From NCBI GenBank assembly GCA_963839955.1, contig CAWIXB010000001.1:1860001-1924000 (forward strand): 64,000 nt of DNA, in the 5' to 3' direction. Positions 36,004 through 44,339 of this stretch are shown one piece after another; the first letter of the stretch is position 1, and each line of letters begins with the position of its first letter. The notes below the pieces were generated by a model. It did not search any database. It was not told where the DNA came from and worked only from the letters and a program-made list of their open reading frames with translations. The DNA comes from CAWIXB01 sp963839955. GTDB taxonomy: Bacteria; Actinomycetota; Actinomycetes; JACCUZ01. The position numbers and the translations under genes were made by a program.

Positions 36004-36822
36004 TCACGCCCTCCCGGCCGCGTCGGACGACAGGGGGTTGCTGCGCGCCGAGGGGACGGCTGGCTCGTGGCCGGACTCCAGGCGTTTCATCCGCTCGAGG
36101 ACCAGCGCCGCAGTCGGGGATGCCATCTCGTCGACGATGCGGCCGTCAGCAAGGAAGAGAACCCGGTCGGCGTACGAAGCGGCGGCCGGGTCGTGGGTGA
36201 CCATGACCACGGTCTGGCCCATGGTGCGGACCGAGCTCTGCAGGAACTCGAGCACCTCGACGCCTGACCGTGAGTCGAGGTTGCCGGTCGGCTCGTCGGC
36301 GAACACGATGTCGGGCCGGCCCGCGAGCGCGCGGGCGCAGGCGACCCGCTGCTGCTGGCCACCCGAGAGCTGGTTGGGACGGTGGTGCAGGCGGTCGCGC
36401 AGCCGGACGGTGTCGATCACCGTGTCGAGCCATTCGCGATCGGGTTTGCGCCCGGCGATGTCGAGGGGCAGCGTGATGTTCTCGATGGCCGTGAGGGTCG
36501 GGACCAGGTTGTAGGCCTGGAAGATGAACCCGAGGTTGTCGCGGCGGAGCCGGGTCAGCCGCTTGTCGTCGAGTGACGTCAGCTCGATGTCGCCAATCAT
36601 CACCGAGCCCGACGTGGCGCTGTCGAGCCCGGCCATGCAGTGCATCAGTGTCGACTTGCCGGAGCCCGAGGGACCCATGATCGCGGTGAAGTGACCGCGA
36701 CGGAACTCCACGCTGACGGCATCGAGCGCGACCACGAGAGTGTCGCCCTCGCCGTAGGTCTTGCTCAGCTCGCGCGTCTGCGCGGCAGTTCCCGTCGCGG
36801 TGGCTGACCCGTTTGTGCTCAC
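36004..36822 (-). CDS. MacB/LolD-type ABC ATP-binding protein
   Basis: A 272-aa ATPase partner of the FtsX permease. It has Walker A GPSGSGKST near 52, signature LSGGQQQRVACARAL near 155, Walker B IVFADEPTGNLDS and H-loop MVTHDP. The RALAGRPDIVFADEPTGNLDSRSG block is typical of the MacB class (quoted in part). The GTG at 36822 follows AAGGAGCCGAAT. The palindrome at 36847-36871 lies 25 nt upstream and is probably its operator. Confidence 0.92.
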   Translation of the reverse strand: MSTNGSATATGTAAQTRELSKTYGEGDTLVVALDAVSVEFRRGHFTAIMGPSGSGKSTLMHCMAGLDSATSGSVMIGDIELTSLDDKRLTRLRRDNLGFIFQAYNLVPTLTAIENITLPLDIAGRKPDREWLDTVIDTVRLRDRLHHRPNQLSGGQQQRVACARALAGRPDIVFADEPTGNLDSRSGVEVLEFLQSSVRTMGQTVVMVTHDPAAASYADRVLFLADGRIVDEMASPTAALVLERMKRLESGHEPAVPSARSNPLSSDAAGRA

Positions 36823-36846
36823 ATTCGGCTCCTTGGCAGGTGTTGT

Positions 36847-36871
36847 CAGTCACCCACCGTATGGGTGACTG
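36847..36871 (-). promoter_or_regulatory. Palindromic operator upstream of MacB-type operon
   Basis: CAGTCACCCA (36847-36856) and TGGGTGACTG (36862-36871) are perfect 10-bp inverted arms with a 5-nt spacer. The size is typical of TetR- or MarR-type operators. No such regulator gene is adjacent, so the regulator may be elsewhere. On the minus strand it precedes the RBS by about 14 nt. Confidence 0.65.
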
Positions 36872-36946
36872 CCAGTGATTTTTCGTGCTCGCGGGAAATG
36901 TCCGGGTGACCTCCGGGTGATCTCCGGGACACCCTGAGAGCGCTGT

Positions 36947-37888
36947 CTAGACTTCGTCAGCCGGGGTGACCGGGGAGGGCCGCTCGTCGGCGACCTGTGC
37001 GCCGGGAACCTCCGGCACCGGCAGCAGGGGGAGTGGCGGCGGAGTGCCGCCGAAGGCAGGGCAGAGGTCCTGGTGGTCGCACCAGTCGCAGAGCCGGCTC
37101 GGGCTGGGCCGCCAGTCACCGCGCTCCGTGGCGCGCTGGATCGCGGCCCAGACGGCAGCGAGCTTGCGCTCGGTGGCTTGCAGGTCGGCCTCGTCCGGCT
37201 CGTAGCGAAGCACCTCGTCGCTGCCGAGGTAGAGCAGCTGAAGCAGCTTGGGCACCCGGCCGTGCAGACGCCAGAGCACGAGCGCGTAGAAGCGCATCTG
37301 GAACATCGCCTTGGCCTCGAACCCCTCGCGGGGAGCGCGGCCGGTCTTGTAGTCGACCACCCGCAGGTCGCCGGACGGCGCGACGTCGAGCCGGTCGACG
37401 TAGCCGCGCAGCCGCAGCCCGCTGTCGAGCTCGCACTCGACGTAGAGCTCGCGCTCGGCAGGCTCGAGCCGGCGCGGGTCCTCGAGGCCGAAGTAGGCGT
37501 CGAGGAGCTGGTCGGCGCCGTGCAGCCACTCGCCGCACGCCTCGTCGTCGGCGAAGAGCTCGCCCAGCTCTGGCGCCTCGGCGAGCAGTCGCTCCCACTC
37601 GGGGCGCAGCAGCGTGGCAGCCCGCTCCGGCGTGCGCTCACCGGCCGGCAGGTCGAAAAGCCGCTCGAGCACCGCGTGGACGACGGTGCCACGGGTGGCG
37701 AGCGGGCTGGGATGCTCGGGGAGACGGTCGATGACCCGGAAGCGATAGAGCAGCGGGCAGGTGAGGAAGTCGCTGGCCCGTGAGGGTGACAGCGACGACG
37801 GCGCCACCGGCTGTGGCACGGGCTCCTCGGCGGGCGCCCCCTCGGGCAACAGTTCAGCCTGCGACGAGGCAGCCTGCGACGAGCTCAT
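36947..37888 (-). CDS. RecB-family PD-(D/E)XK exonuclease with Fe-S cysteines
   Basis: A 313-aa single-domain nuclease of the Cas4/AddB C-terminal type. The catalytic core is in LRGYVDRLDV (Asp) near 172 and LRVVDYKTGR (Asp-x-Lys) near 188. Four Cys fit a 4Fe-4S cluster: one in FLTCPLLYRF near 45 and three in LCDWCDHQDLCPAF near 285-295. The ATG at 37888 has TAGAGT 7 nt upstream and no Shine-Dalgarno. It occupies the Rv2119 position next to trmI. Presumed role is DNA repair. Confidence 0.88.
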   Translation of the reverse strand: MSSSQAASSQAELLPEGAPAEEPVPQPVAPSSLSPSRASDFLTCPLLYRFRVIDRLPEHPSPLATRGTVVHAVLERLFDLPAGERTPERAATLLRPEWERLLAEAPELGELFADDEACGEWLHGADQLLDAYFGLEDPRRLEPAERELYVECELDSGLRLRGYVDRLDVAPSGDLRVVDYKTGRAPREGFEAKAMFQMRFYALVLWRLHGRVPKLLQLLYLGSDEVLRYEPDEADLQATERKLAAVWAAIQRATERGDWRPSPSRLCDWCDHQDLCPAFGGTPPPLPLLPVPEVPGAQVADERPSPVTPADEV

Positions 37889-37895
37889 GCCCGCG

Positions 37896-37901
37896 ACTCT
37901 A
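37896..37901 (-). promoter_or_regulatory. Leaderless-type -10 box TAGAGT
   Basis: On the minus strand, TAGAGT ends 7 nt before the ATG at 37888. Confidence 0.5.
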
Positions 37902-37991
37902 GGTGGCCAGTCCGACAATGCCCCGACGACAGGCGGAGCCCCCGACGACAGGCGGAATCCTGACGCGCGGCGGCGGCGCCTCCCGACCACC

Positions 37992-37997
37992 TACCAT
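37992..37997 (+). promoter_or_regulatory. Leaderless-type -10 box TACCAT
   Basis: TACCAT ends 6 nt before the GTG at 38004. Confidence 0.45.
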
Positions 37998-38003
37998 CGG
38001 GGG

Positions 38004-39173
38004 GTGGACCCCCGGCCACGCCCCAGCCCCCCGACCGGCCCGCGACAGCGATCTCCCCGGCGCGACGAGTCGGGCGCCATCCTGATCGCCCGGCCCTTCG
38101 GCGTACCCGTCTATCTGGCCCCGAGCTGGTTCCTCGTCGCCGCCCTGATCACCTACGTCTTCGCAGAGAACGTCGAGGAGGCCGTCCCCGACCTCGGGCC
38201 GTGGCGCTACGCCGTGTCGCTCACCTTCGCGCTGCTGCTCTACCTGTCGGTGCTGGTTCACGAGCTGAGCCACACGGTCGTGGCCCTCCAGGCCGGCTTG
38301 CCGGTGCGGCGCATCAGCCTCTACCTGCTCGGCGGCGTGTCCGAGATCGAGAAGCCCGCGCAGACGCCCGGCCGCGAGGCGGGCATCGCCGCTGCCGGAC
38401 CGGCCGTGTCGCTGGTGATCGGCGCCGTGGCCTACGGGGTCTTCGAGGTGCTGGACGAGGGCACGGTCGGCCGGCTGCTCGCCGGTGCCCTCATGTGGAG
38501 CAACCTGGTCGTCGGCGGCTTCAACATGCTGCCCGGACTGCCGCTGGACGGCGGCCGGGTGCTCGCCGCGGCCGTGTGGCGGGCCAGCGGCCAGCGCCAC
38601 CACGGCGTCGTGGTGGCCGCGTGGGTCGGGCGGGGCGTGGCCATCGTCGTCCTGCTGCTGCCGAGCCTGGTGGCGAGGCTGGCCGACCGCACACCGGACG
38701 TCATCGACCTCGTGTGGGGCGCGTTGCTCGGGTCGTTCATCTGGATGGGGGCCTCGCAGTCGCTGCGCGCCGCGCAGATCCAGCGCACCGTGCCCTCCCT
38801 GTCCGCGCGCACACTCACCCGACGCGCGATCCCCGTGGCGGCCGGCGTCCCCTTGGCCGAGGCACTGCGCCAGAGCCAGGAGGCCGGCGCCCGGGCCATG
38901 GTGGTGGTCGGCGGCGACGGGAAGCCCGTCGGCATCGTCAACGAGGAGGCAGTTCGCGCCACACCGGAGCAGCGGCGGCCGTGGGTACCCGTCGGTGACT
39001 TCGCGAGGCGGCTCCAGCCCGAGATGGTCGTGTCCGCGGACGCCACCGGCGAAGACCTGGTCGACGCGATCACCCGACTCCCGTCCGCGGAGTACCTCGT
39101 CGTCGAGGCCAACGGTGACGTCTACGGCGTCCTCAGCGCCGTTGACGTCGAGCGCGCCGTGGCGCAGGTCTAG
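38004..39173 (+). CDS. Site-2 protease (M50) with CBS pair
   Basis: A 389-aa intramembrane metalloprotease of the Rip3/SpoIVFB-like group. The zinc motif VHELSH is near residue 87. The third ligand lies in NMLPGLPLDGGRVL near 175. Six hydrophobic spans surround them. Residues about 265-389 form a tandem CBS-like domain (RAIPVAAGVPLAEAL and SAEYLVVEANGDVYGVLSAVD) that could sense nucleotides. It may cleave a membrane-bound anti-sigma factor or other substrate; none is encoded nearby. It is divergent from the RecB-like gene. Confidence 0.88.
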   Translation: MDPRPRPSPPTGPRQRSPRRDESGAILIARPFGVPVYLAPSWFLVAALITYVFAENVEEAVPDLGPWRYAVSLTFALLLYLSVLVHELSHTVVALQAGLPVRRISLYLLGGVSEIEKPAQTPGREAGIAAAGPAVSLVIGAVAYGVFEVLDEGTVGRLLAGALMWSNLVVGGFNMLPGLPLDGGRVLAAAVWRASGQRHHGVVVAAWVGRGVAIVVLLLPSLVARLADRTPDVIDLVWGALLGSFIWMGASQSLRAAQIQRTVPSLSARTLTRRAIPVAAGVPLAEALRQSQEAGARAMVVVGGDGKPVGIVNEEAVRATPEQRRPWVPVGDFARRLQPEMVVSADATGEDLVDAITRLPSAEYLVVEANGDVYGVLSAVDVERAVAQV

Positions 39174-39186
39174 GGCGCCGGCCACC

Positions 39187-39192
39187 TAGACT
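39187..39192 (+). promoter_or_regulatory. Leaderless-type -10 box TAGACT
   Basis: TAGACT ends 8 nt before the trmI ATG at 39201. Confidence 0.5.
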
Positions 39193-39200
39193 CGCGCACG

Positions 39201-40085
39201 ATGTCTGCAGCGTCGGGTCCCACCGGAGCAGCCCACCGAAGAGGCCCCTTCGGCGTCGGCGACCGCGTCCAGCTCACCGACCCGAAAGGGCGGATGCACA
39301 CGATCACCCTCGCCGAAGGCAAGGAGTTCCACACCCACAAGGGATCGATCCCGCACGACGAGCTCATCGGCGCGTCCGAGGGCACCGTTTTGACGACGAC
39401 GGGCGGGGTCACGTATCTCGCACTCCGCCCCCTGCTGGCCGACTACGTGCTGTCCATGCCCCGCGGCGCCGCGGTCGTGTACCCCAAGGACGCGGGCCAG
39501 GTCGTGCACATGGCGGACGTCTTCCCCGGTGCGCACGTCGTGGAGGCGGGTGTCGGGTCGGGAGCGCTCACGATGGCGCTGCTGCGCGCCGTGGGCGACG
39601 AGGGTGTCGTGTCGTCGTACGAACGGCGCAGTGACTTCGCCGACATCGCGCGCACCAACGTCGAGGACTTCTTCGGCGGGCCGCATCCGGCGTGGCGGCT
39701 GACGGTCGGCGACCTGGCCGAGTCGCTCGACGACAGCGACGTCGACCGCGTGGTGCTCGACATGCTCGCTCCCTGGGAGTGCCTCGACGCGGTCTCCCGG
39801 GTGCTGGTCCCGGGTGGGGTGCTCATCGTCTACGTCGCCACCGCGACCCAGCTCTCCCGCACCGCAGAGGCACTGCGGGAGCACGGCACCTTCACCGAGC
39901 CACAAGCCTGGGAGTCACTGGTGCGCGGCTGGCACCTCGAGGGTCTGGCCGTCCGCCCGGAGCACCGGATGGTCGGCCACACCGGCTTCCTGGTGACCTC
40001 GCGCCGGCTCGCGGACGGGGTCCGGCCACCGTTGCGCCGGCGGCGGCCGGCCAAGGCCTCCCGTGGCGAGGACGGGAGCGGGTGA
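39201..40085 (+). CDS. trmI: tRNA (adenine-58-N1)-methyltransferase
   Basis: Methylates A58 in the T-loop of tRNA using S-adenosylmethionine; 294 aa. The N-terminal beta domain has FGVGDRVQLTDPKGRMHTI and EFHTHKGSIPHDELIG. Near 80-90 is PRGAAVVYPKDAGQ. The SAM site is VVEAGVGSGALT near 115, with the acidic motif SSYERR. DMLAPWECLD near 188 carries the catalytic-loop Asp. It is a close match to the Rv2118c family, which is adjacent to the mpa locus there as well. Confidence 0.95.
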   Translation: MSAASGPTGAAHRRGPFGVGDRVQLTDPKGRMHTITLAEGKEFHTHKGSIPHDELIGASEGTVLTTTGGVTYLALRPLLADYVLSMPRGAAVVYPKDAGQVVHMADVFPGAHVVEAGVGSGALTMALLRAVGDEGVVSSYERRSDFADIARTNVEDFFGGPHPAWRLTVGDLAESLDDSDVDRVVLDMLAPWECLDAVSRVLVPGGVLIVYVATATQLSRTAEALREHGTFTEPQAWESLVRGWHLEGLAVRPEHRMVGHTGFLVTSRRLADGVRPPLRRRRPAKASRGEDGSG

Positions 40086-40711
40086 CGGGCCCGACCACCG
40101 GCAACCGGCGCGTCGGCGTGATCGCCGTGGTCTTCGTGCTCAGCGCGCTGCTCGGACTGGCCACCTGGACCGGCCTCGGCGACCCGGACGAGGCGCCGCA
40201 GCGCTCGCCCGGCACCCAGGGCGCGCTGCGCTCCAAACCTCCCGGGCCACCCTCGGCGAGCCCCCCGGCCGGGTCGGCGACCGCGAGCCCGACCCCGACG
40301 GTTCGCGGAAGCGAAGGCCCGGGTGGGACGCTCGCCAGGGTGGCATGGGGCAGGCTCGACCACCCGCTGTGGTGCCAGGGCACCGCCGAGCTCGTGCAGG
40401 ACGTCCTGCTGGGCGACGTCGACGGCGACGAGACGTCCGAGGCCCTGGTGACTGTTCGCTGCGCGGCCGGGGCGGGAAGCCCGCCGAGCGCCCTCTACGT
40501 GTACGACGGGCGGCGCCGCGCGGTCGGCCTGGTCGGCGAGCTGCTCACTCCGCGCGACGACGTGCTGCTCACCGGCGTCGCGGTAAAGGACGAAACGGTC
40601 ATCGCACGGGGCACAACGTACTCGTCGTCACGGGTGCCCCGCTGCTGCCCCGACGAACGGTTCACCGGCATCTGGCGGTGGCGCGACGGCGAGCCGGAAC
40701 GCATCCGATGA
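40082..40711 (+). CDS. Membrane-anchored or secreted protein of unknown function
   Basis: A 209-aa protein. One hydrophobic segment at about residues 12-31 is followed by a Pro/Ser/Thr/Gly-rich spacer to about 80 and a folded domain with VQDVLLGDVDGDETSEALVTVRC (an Asp-rich, FG-GAP-like loop). Cys are present in LWCQG, VRC and PRCCPDERF, so disulfides are possible outside the cell. The GTG overlaps the trmI stop by 4 bp, so translation is coupled. Function unknown. Confidence 0.75.
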   Translation: MTGPTTGNRRVGVIAVVFVLSALLGLATWTGLGDPDEAPQRSPGTQGALRSKPPGPPSASPPAGSATASPTPTVRGSEGPGGTLARVAWGRLDHPLWCQGTAELVQDVLLGDVDGDETSEALVTVRCAAGAGSPPSALYVYDGRRRAVGLVGELLTPRDDVLLTGVAVKDETVIARGTTYSSSRVPRCCPDERFTGIWRWRDGEPERIR

Positions 40712-40868
40712 ATAACGGCGCCGCAACGTGTCCGATGAATGACGCAACGATGACCCATTCGGACCACACGGTTCCTCTCGCGCGTTGAAGGTCACAACCA
40801 GACGTGCCGACGGTAGTGTCAGGATTGACGGCTTCCGACCGGGAGCACCCGCGAGGGGAGGTGACGCC

Positions 40869-42632
40869 GTGCCGACCAGCGGTGGCGAAGGGCGCGCAGG
40901 CGCATCGAGACGTCCACATGATCTGACCCAGCAAGTTGCCGCGTTGCAGGAGGAGGTCGACGCACTCCGTCGACGCCTCACCGAGTCTCCCCGCCACGTG
41001 CGCGCCCTCGAGGACCGCGTGGCGGATCTCCAGGCCAACTTGTCGTCGGTGACCACGCAGAACGACCGGCTCGTCACGACTCTCAAGGAGGCGCGCGACC
41101 AGATCATCGCCCTCAAGGAAGAGGTCGACCGGCTCGCGCAGCCGCCCGCCGGTTTCGGCGTGTTCATCGCGCGCAACGACGACGACACCGTCGACATCTT
41201 CACCGGCGGGCGCAAGCTGCGCGTCGCCGTGAGCCCCGGTGTCGAGCTCGACGATCTGCAGCGCGGCCAAGAGGTCATGCTCAACGAGGCGATGAACGTC
41301 GTCGCGGCACTCAGGTTCGAAAGCGTCGGCGAAGTCGTCATGCTCAAGGAGCTGCTCGCCGACGGCGAGCGTGCGCTGGTCGTCGGGCACACCGACGAGG
41401 AGAAGGTCGTCCGCCTCGCCGCGCCGCTGCGCGACGGCGAGCACCTGCGGGTCGGCGAGTCGCTGCTGCTCGAGCCGCGGTCGGGCTACGTCTACGAGCG
41501 GGTGCCCAAGTCCGAGGTCGAGGAGCTCGTCCTCGAAGAGGTTCCCGACATCGACTACACGCTGATCGGCGGCCTGGCCGCGCAGATCGAGCAGATCCGC
41601 GACGCGGTCGAGCTGCCCTACCTGCACCCCGAGCTGTTCCAGGAGCACCAGCTGCGCCCGCCCAAGGGTGTGCTGCTCTACGGCCCGCCCGGCTGCGGGA
41701 AGACCCTCATCGCGAAGGCCGTTGCCAACTCGCTGGCCAAGAAGGTCGCGGAGGTCACCGGCAAGCCCGAGGGCCGGTCGTTCTTCCTCAACATCAAGGG
41801 CCCCGAGCTGCTCAACAAGTACGTCGGCGAGACCGAGCGACACATCCGGCTGGTGTTCTCCCGGGCTCGCGAGAAGGCGTCCGAGGGCACGCCGGTCATC
41901 GTGTTCTTCGACGAGATGGACTCGCTGTTCCGCACCCGCGGATCGGGTGTCTCCTCCGACGTCGAGAACACCATCGTGCCGCAGCTGCTCTCCGAGATCG
42001 ACGGTGTCGAGGGCCTCGAGAACGTCCTCGTCATCGGCGCCTCCAACCGCGAGGACATGATCGACCCGGCGATCCTGCGGCCGGGCCGCCTCGACGTGAA
42101 GATCAAGATCGAGCGACCTGACGCCGAGTCCGCGCGTGACATCTTCTCGAAGTACATCAAGGCCGAGCTGCCGCTGCACCCCGACGACCTCAAGGAGAAC
42201 GACGGCAACCGCGAGGCCACCGTCCACGGGATGATCCAGCGGACGGTCGAGCGGATGTACTCCGAGCTCGACGAGAACAAGTTCCTCGAGGTCACCTACG
42301 CCAACGGCGACAAGGAGATCCTCTATTTCAAGGACTTCAACTCCGGCGCGATGATCCAGAACATCGTCGACAGGGCGAAGAAGATGGCCATCAAGGACTT
42401 CCTCGACCTCGGCCAGAAGGGCCTGCGCATCTCCCACCTGCTCGCCGCATGCGTCGACGAGTTCAAGGAGAACGAGGACCTGCCCAACACGACGAACCCC
42501 GACGACTGGGCGCGCATCTCCGGCAAGAAGGGCGAGCGCATCGTCTACATCCGCACCCTCGTCCAGGGCAAGCAGGGCACCGAGGCGGGCCGCTCCATCG
42601 ACACCGTCGCCAACACCGGCCAATACCTCTAA
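40869..42632 (+). CDS. mpa: Proteasomal AAA ATPase (ARC/Mpa)
   Basis: Hexameric unfoldase that recognises Pup and feeds substrates into the 20S proteasome; 587 aa. A coiled coil at about residues 20-75 (Pup-binding) is followed by OB domains at about 80-220. The AAA domain has Walker A GPPGCGKT near 273 and Walker B VIVFFDEMDS near 345. The C-terminal Gln-Tyr-Leu docking motif is intact. The GTG at 40869 follows GGGGAGGTGACGCC. TAGTGT (40814-40819) is a candidate -10 with a leader of about 45 nt. Confidence 0.97.
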   Translation: MPTSGGEGRAGASRRPHDLTQQVAALQEEVDALRRRLTESPRHVRALEDRVADLQANLSSVTTQNDRLVTTLKEARDQIIALKEEVDRLAQPPAGFGVFIARNDDDTVDIFTGGRKLRVAVSPGVELDDLQRGQEVMLNEAMNVVAALRFESVGEVVMLKELLADGERALVVGHTDEEKVVRLAAPLRDGEHLRVGESLLLEPRSGYVYERVPKSEVEELVLEEVPDIDYTLIGGLAAQIEQIRDAVELPYLHPELFQEHQLRPPKGVLLYGPPGCGKTLIAKAVANSLAKKVAEVTGKPEGRSFFLNIKGPELLNKYVGETERHIRLVFSRAREKASEGTPVIVFFDEMDSLFRTRGSGVSSDVENTIVPQLLSEIDGVEGLENVLVIGASNREDMIDPAILRPGRLDVKIKIERPDAESARDIFSKYIKAELPLHPDDLKENDGNREATVHGMIQRTVERMYSELDENKFLEVTYANGDKEILYFKDFNSGAMIQNIVDRAKKMAIKDFLDLGQKGLRISHLLAACVDEFKENEDLPNTTNPDDWARISGKKGERIVYIRTLVQGKQGTEAGRSIDTVANTGQYL

Positions 42633-42673
42633 CCGCTGGAAGTCGACCACGTTAGGTAGGCCCAGCAATGCGA

Positions 42674-42715
42674 CAACAGGCCTAGCAGCATGTTGAGGCA
42701 CTGCTGCGCCTGTTG
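42674..42715 (+). terminator. Stem-loop between mpa and dop
   Basis: CAACAGGC (42674-42681) pairs with GCCTGTTG (42708-42715). After one mismatch and one T-G pair, AGCAG (42684-42688) pairs with CTGCT (42701-42705), around a 12-nt loop. No U-run follows. It may end or stabilise the mpa transcript. Confidence 0.5.
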
Positions 42716-42801
42716 CGGCATCGTGTCGGAGTCCACCACCAGGTGCCTGCCGACCCTCGCCCGGTGGCCGGGCTATCGACCCGGACCATCCCCGCACGAC
42801 G

Positions 42802-42807
42802 TACGCT
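42802..42807 (+). promoter_or_regulatory. Leaderless-type -10 box TACGCT
   Basis: TACGCT ends 7 nt before the dop ATG at 42815. Confidence 0.5.
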
Positions 42808-42814
42808 GCCAGTC

Positions 42815-44329
42815 ATGAGCGTGTGGCGGGTCACCGGCACGGAGACCGAGTACGGCATCTCGGTGCCCGGCAACCCGGGCGCGAACGCGATGCTCATCTC
42901 CTCGCAGGTCGTCAACGCCTACGCGCAGCCCTCGTCGGCTCGCAACCGCCGCGCCCGCTGGGACTTCGAGGAGGAGAGCCCGCTGCGTGACGCGCGCGGC
43001 TTCGACCTCGCCCGCGACGTCGCCGACCCGTCGCAGCTCACCGACGAGGACGTCGGGCTCGCCAACATCATCCTCACCAACGGGGCACGGTTCTACGTCG
43101 ACCACGCACACCCCGAGTACTCCGCGCCCGAGTGCACCAACCCCCGCGACGCCGTCATCTGGGACAAGGCGGGGGAGCTCATCATGGCGGAGGCGAGCCG
43201 GCGGGCCGGCCAGCTCCCCAACACGCCGCCGATCAACCTCTACAAGAACAACACCGACAACAAGGGCGCGTCCTACGGCACGCACGAGAACTACCTGATG
43301 CCGCGTGAGACGCCGTTCGCCGACATCGTGCGCCACCTCACGCCGTTCTTCGTCTCGCGCCAGGTCGTCTGCGGTTCGGGCCGCGTCGGCATCGGCCAGG
43401 ACGGGCACACGAACGGCTTCCAGATCTCGCAGCGCGCCGACTACTTCGAGGTCGAGGTCGGTCTCGAGACCACGCTGAAGCGCCCGATCATCAACACCCG
43501 CGACGAGCCGCACGCCGTGGCGGACAAGTACCGCCGGCTGCACGTCATCATCGGCGACGCGAACCTCTCCGAGGTCTCGACCTACCTCAAGATCGGCACG
43601 ACCTCGCTGGTGCTCGCGATGATCGAGGCCGGGTTTTTGTCGGTCGACCTTGTCGTCGACCGTCCTGTCGCGACTCTGCACGCGGTGTCCCACGACGCGT
43701 CGCTGCGCGAGCTGGTGACGCTGCGCTCGGGCCGCACGCTGACCGCCGTACAGCTGCAGATGGAGTACGCCGAGCAGGCGCGCAAGTATGTCGAGGACCG
43801 CTACGGCGCGGACGCCGACGAGGTGACCACCGACGTCCTCGACCGCTGGGAGTCGGTGCTCACCCGGCTCGAGGCCGACCCGATGTCCTTGCACCGGGAG
43901 CTCGACTGGGTGGCCAAGCTGCAGATCCTCGAGGGCTACCGCTCGCGCGACGGGCTCGACTGGGACTCGCCCAGGCTCGCCGCCGTCGACCTGCAGTATT
44001 CCGACGTGCGTCCCGACAAGGGACTGTTCAACCGGCTGTCGGCGTCCGGGCGGTTCGACCGCATCGTGACCGACGACGAGATCGTCCGCGCGGTCACCGA
44101 GCCGCCGGAGGACACCCGCGCCTACTTCCGCGGCCGCTGCCTCGAGATGTACGCCAACGAGGTCGCCGCCGCGTCCTGGGACTCGGTCATCTTCGACCTG
44201 CCCGGGCACGAGTCGCTGCAGCGGGTGCCCACGCTCGAGCCGTTGCGCGGCACGAAAGAGCACGTCGGCGACCTCCTGGACCGCTGCAAGACCGCGGAAG
44301 AGCTGGTTCGAGCCATCACCGGCAACTGA
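42815..44329 (+). CDS. dop: Pup deamidase/depupylase
   Basis: Hydrolyses the isopeptide bond between Pup and substrates and deamidates Pup-Gln where needed; 504 aa, normal length. It has a glutamine-synthetase-like fold: GTETEYG near residues 8-14 carries metal-binding Glu. The stretch VDHAHPEYSAPEC near 90, YKNNTDNKGASYGTHENYL near 145 and INTRDEPHAVADKYRRLHVI near 230 are shared with PafA. The Dop-specific insertion (PSSARNRRARWDFEEESPLRDARGF, near 40-65) distinguishes it from PafA. Confidence 0.97.
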   Translation: MSVWRVTGTETEYGISVPGNPGANAMLISSQVVNAYAQPSSARNRRARWDFEEESPLRDARGFDLARDVADPSQLTDEDVGLANIILTNGARFYVDHAHPEYSAPECTNPRDAVIWDKAGELIMAEASRRAGQLPNTPPINLYKNNTDNKGASYGTHENYLMPRETPFADIVRHLTPFFVSRQVVCGSGRVGIGQDGHTNGFQISQRADYFEVEVGLETTLKRPIINTRDEPHAVADKYRRLHVIIGDANLSEVSTYLKIGTTSLVLAMIEAGFLSVDLVVDRPVATLHAVSHDASLRELVTLRSGRTLTAVQLQMEYAEQARKYVEDRYGADADEVTTDVLDRWESVLTRLEADPMSLHRELDWVAKLQILEGYRSRDGLDWDSPRLAAVDLQYSDVRPDKGLFNRLSASGRFDRIVTDDEIVRAVTEPPEDTRAYFRGRCLEMYANEVAAASWDSVIFDLPGHESLQRVPTLEPLRGTKEHVGDLLDRCKTAEELVRAITGN

Positions 44330-44339
44330 GCGGTCTCGC

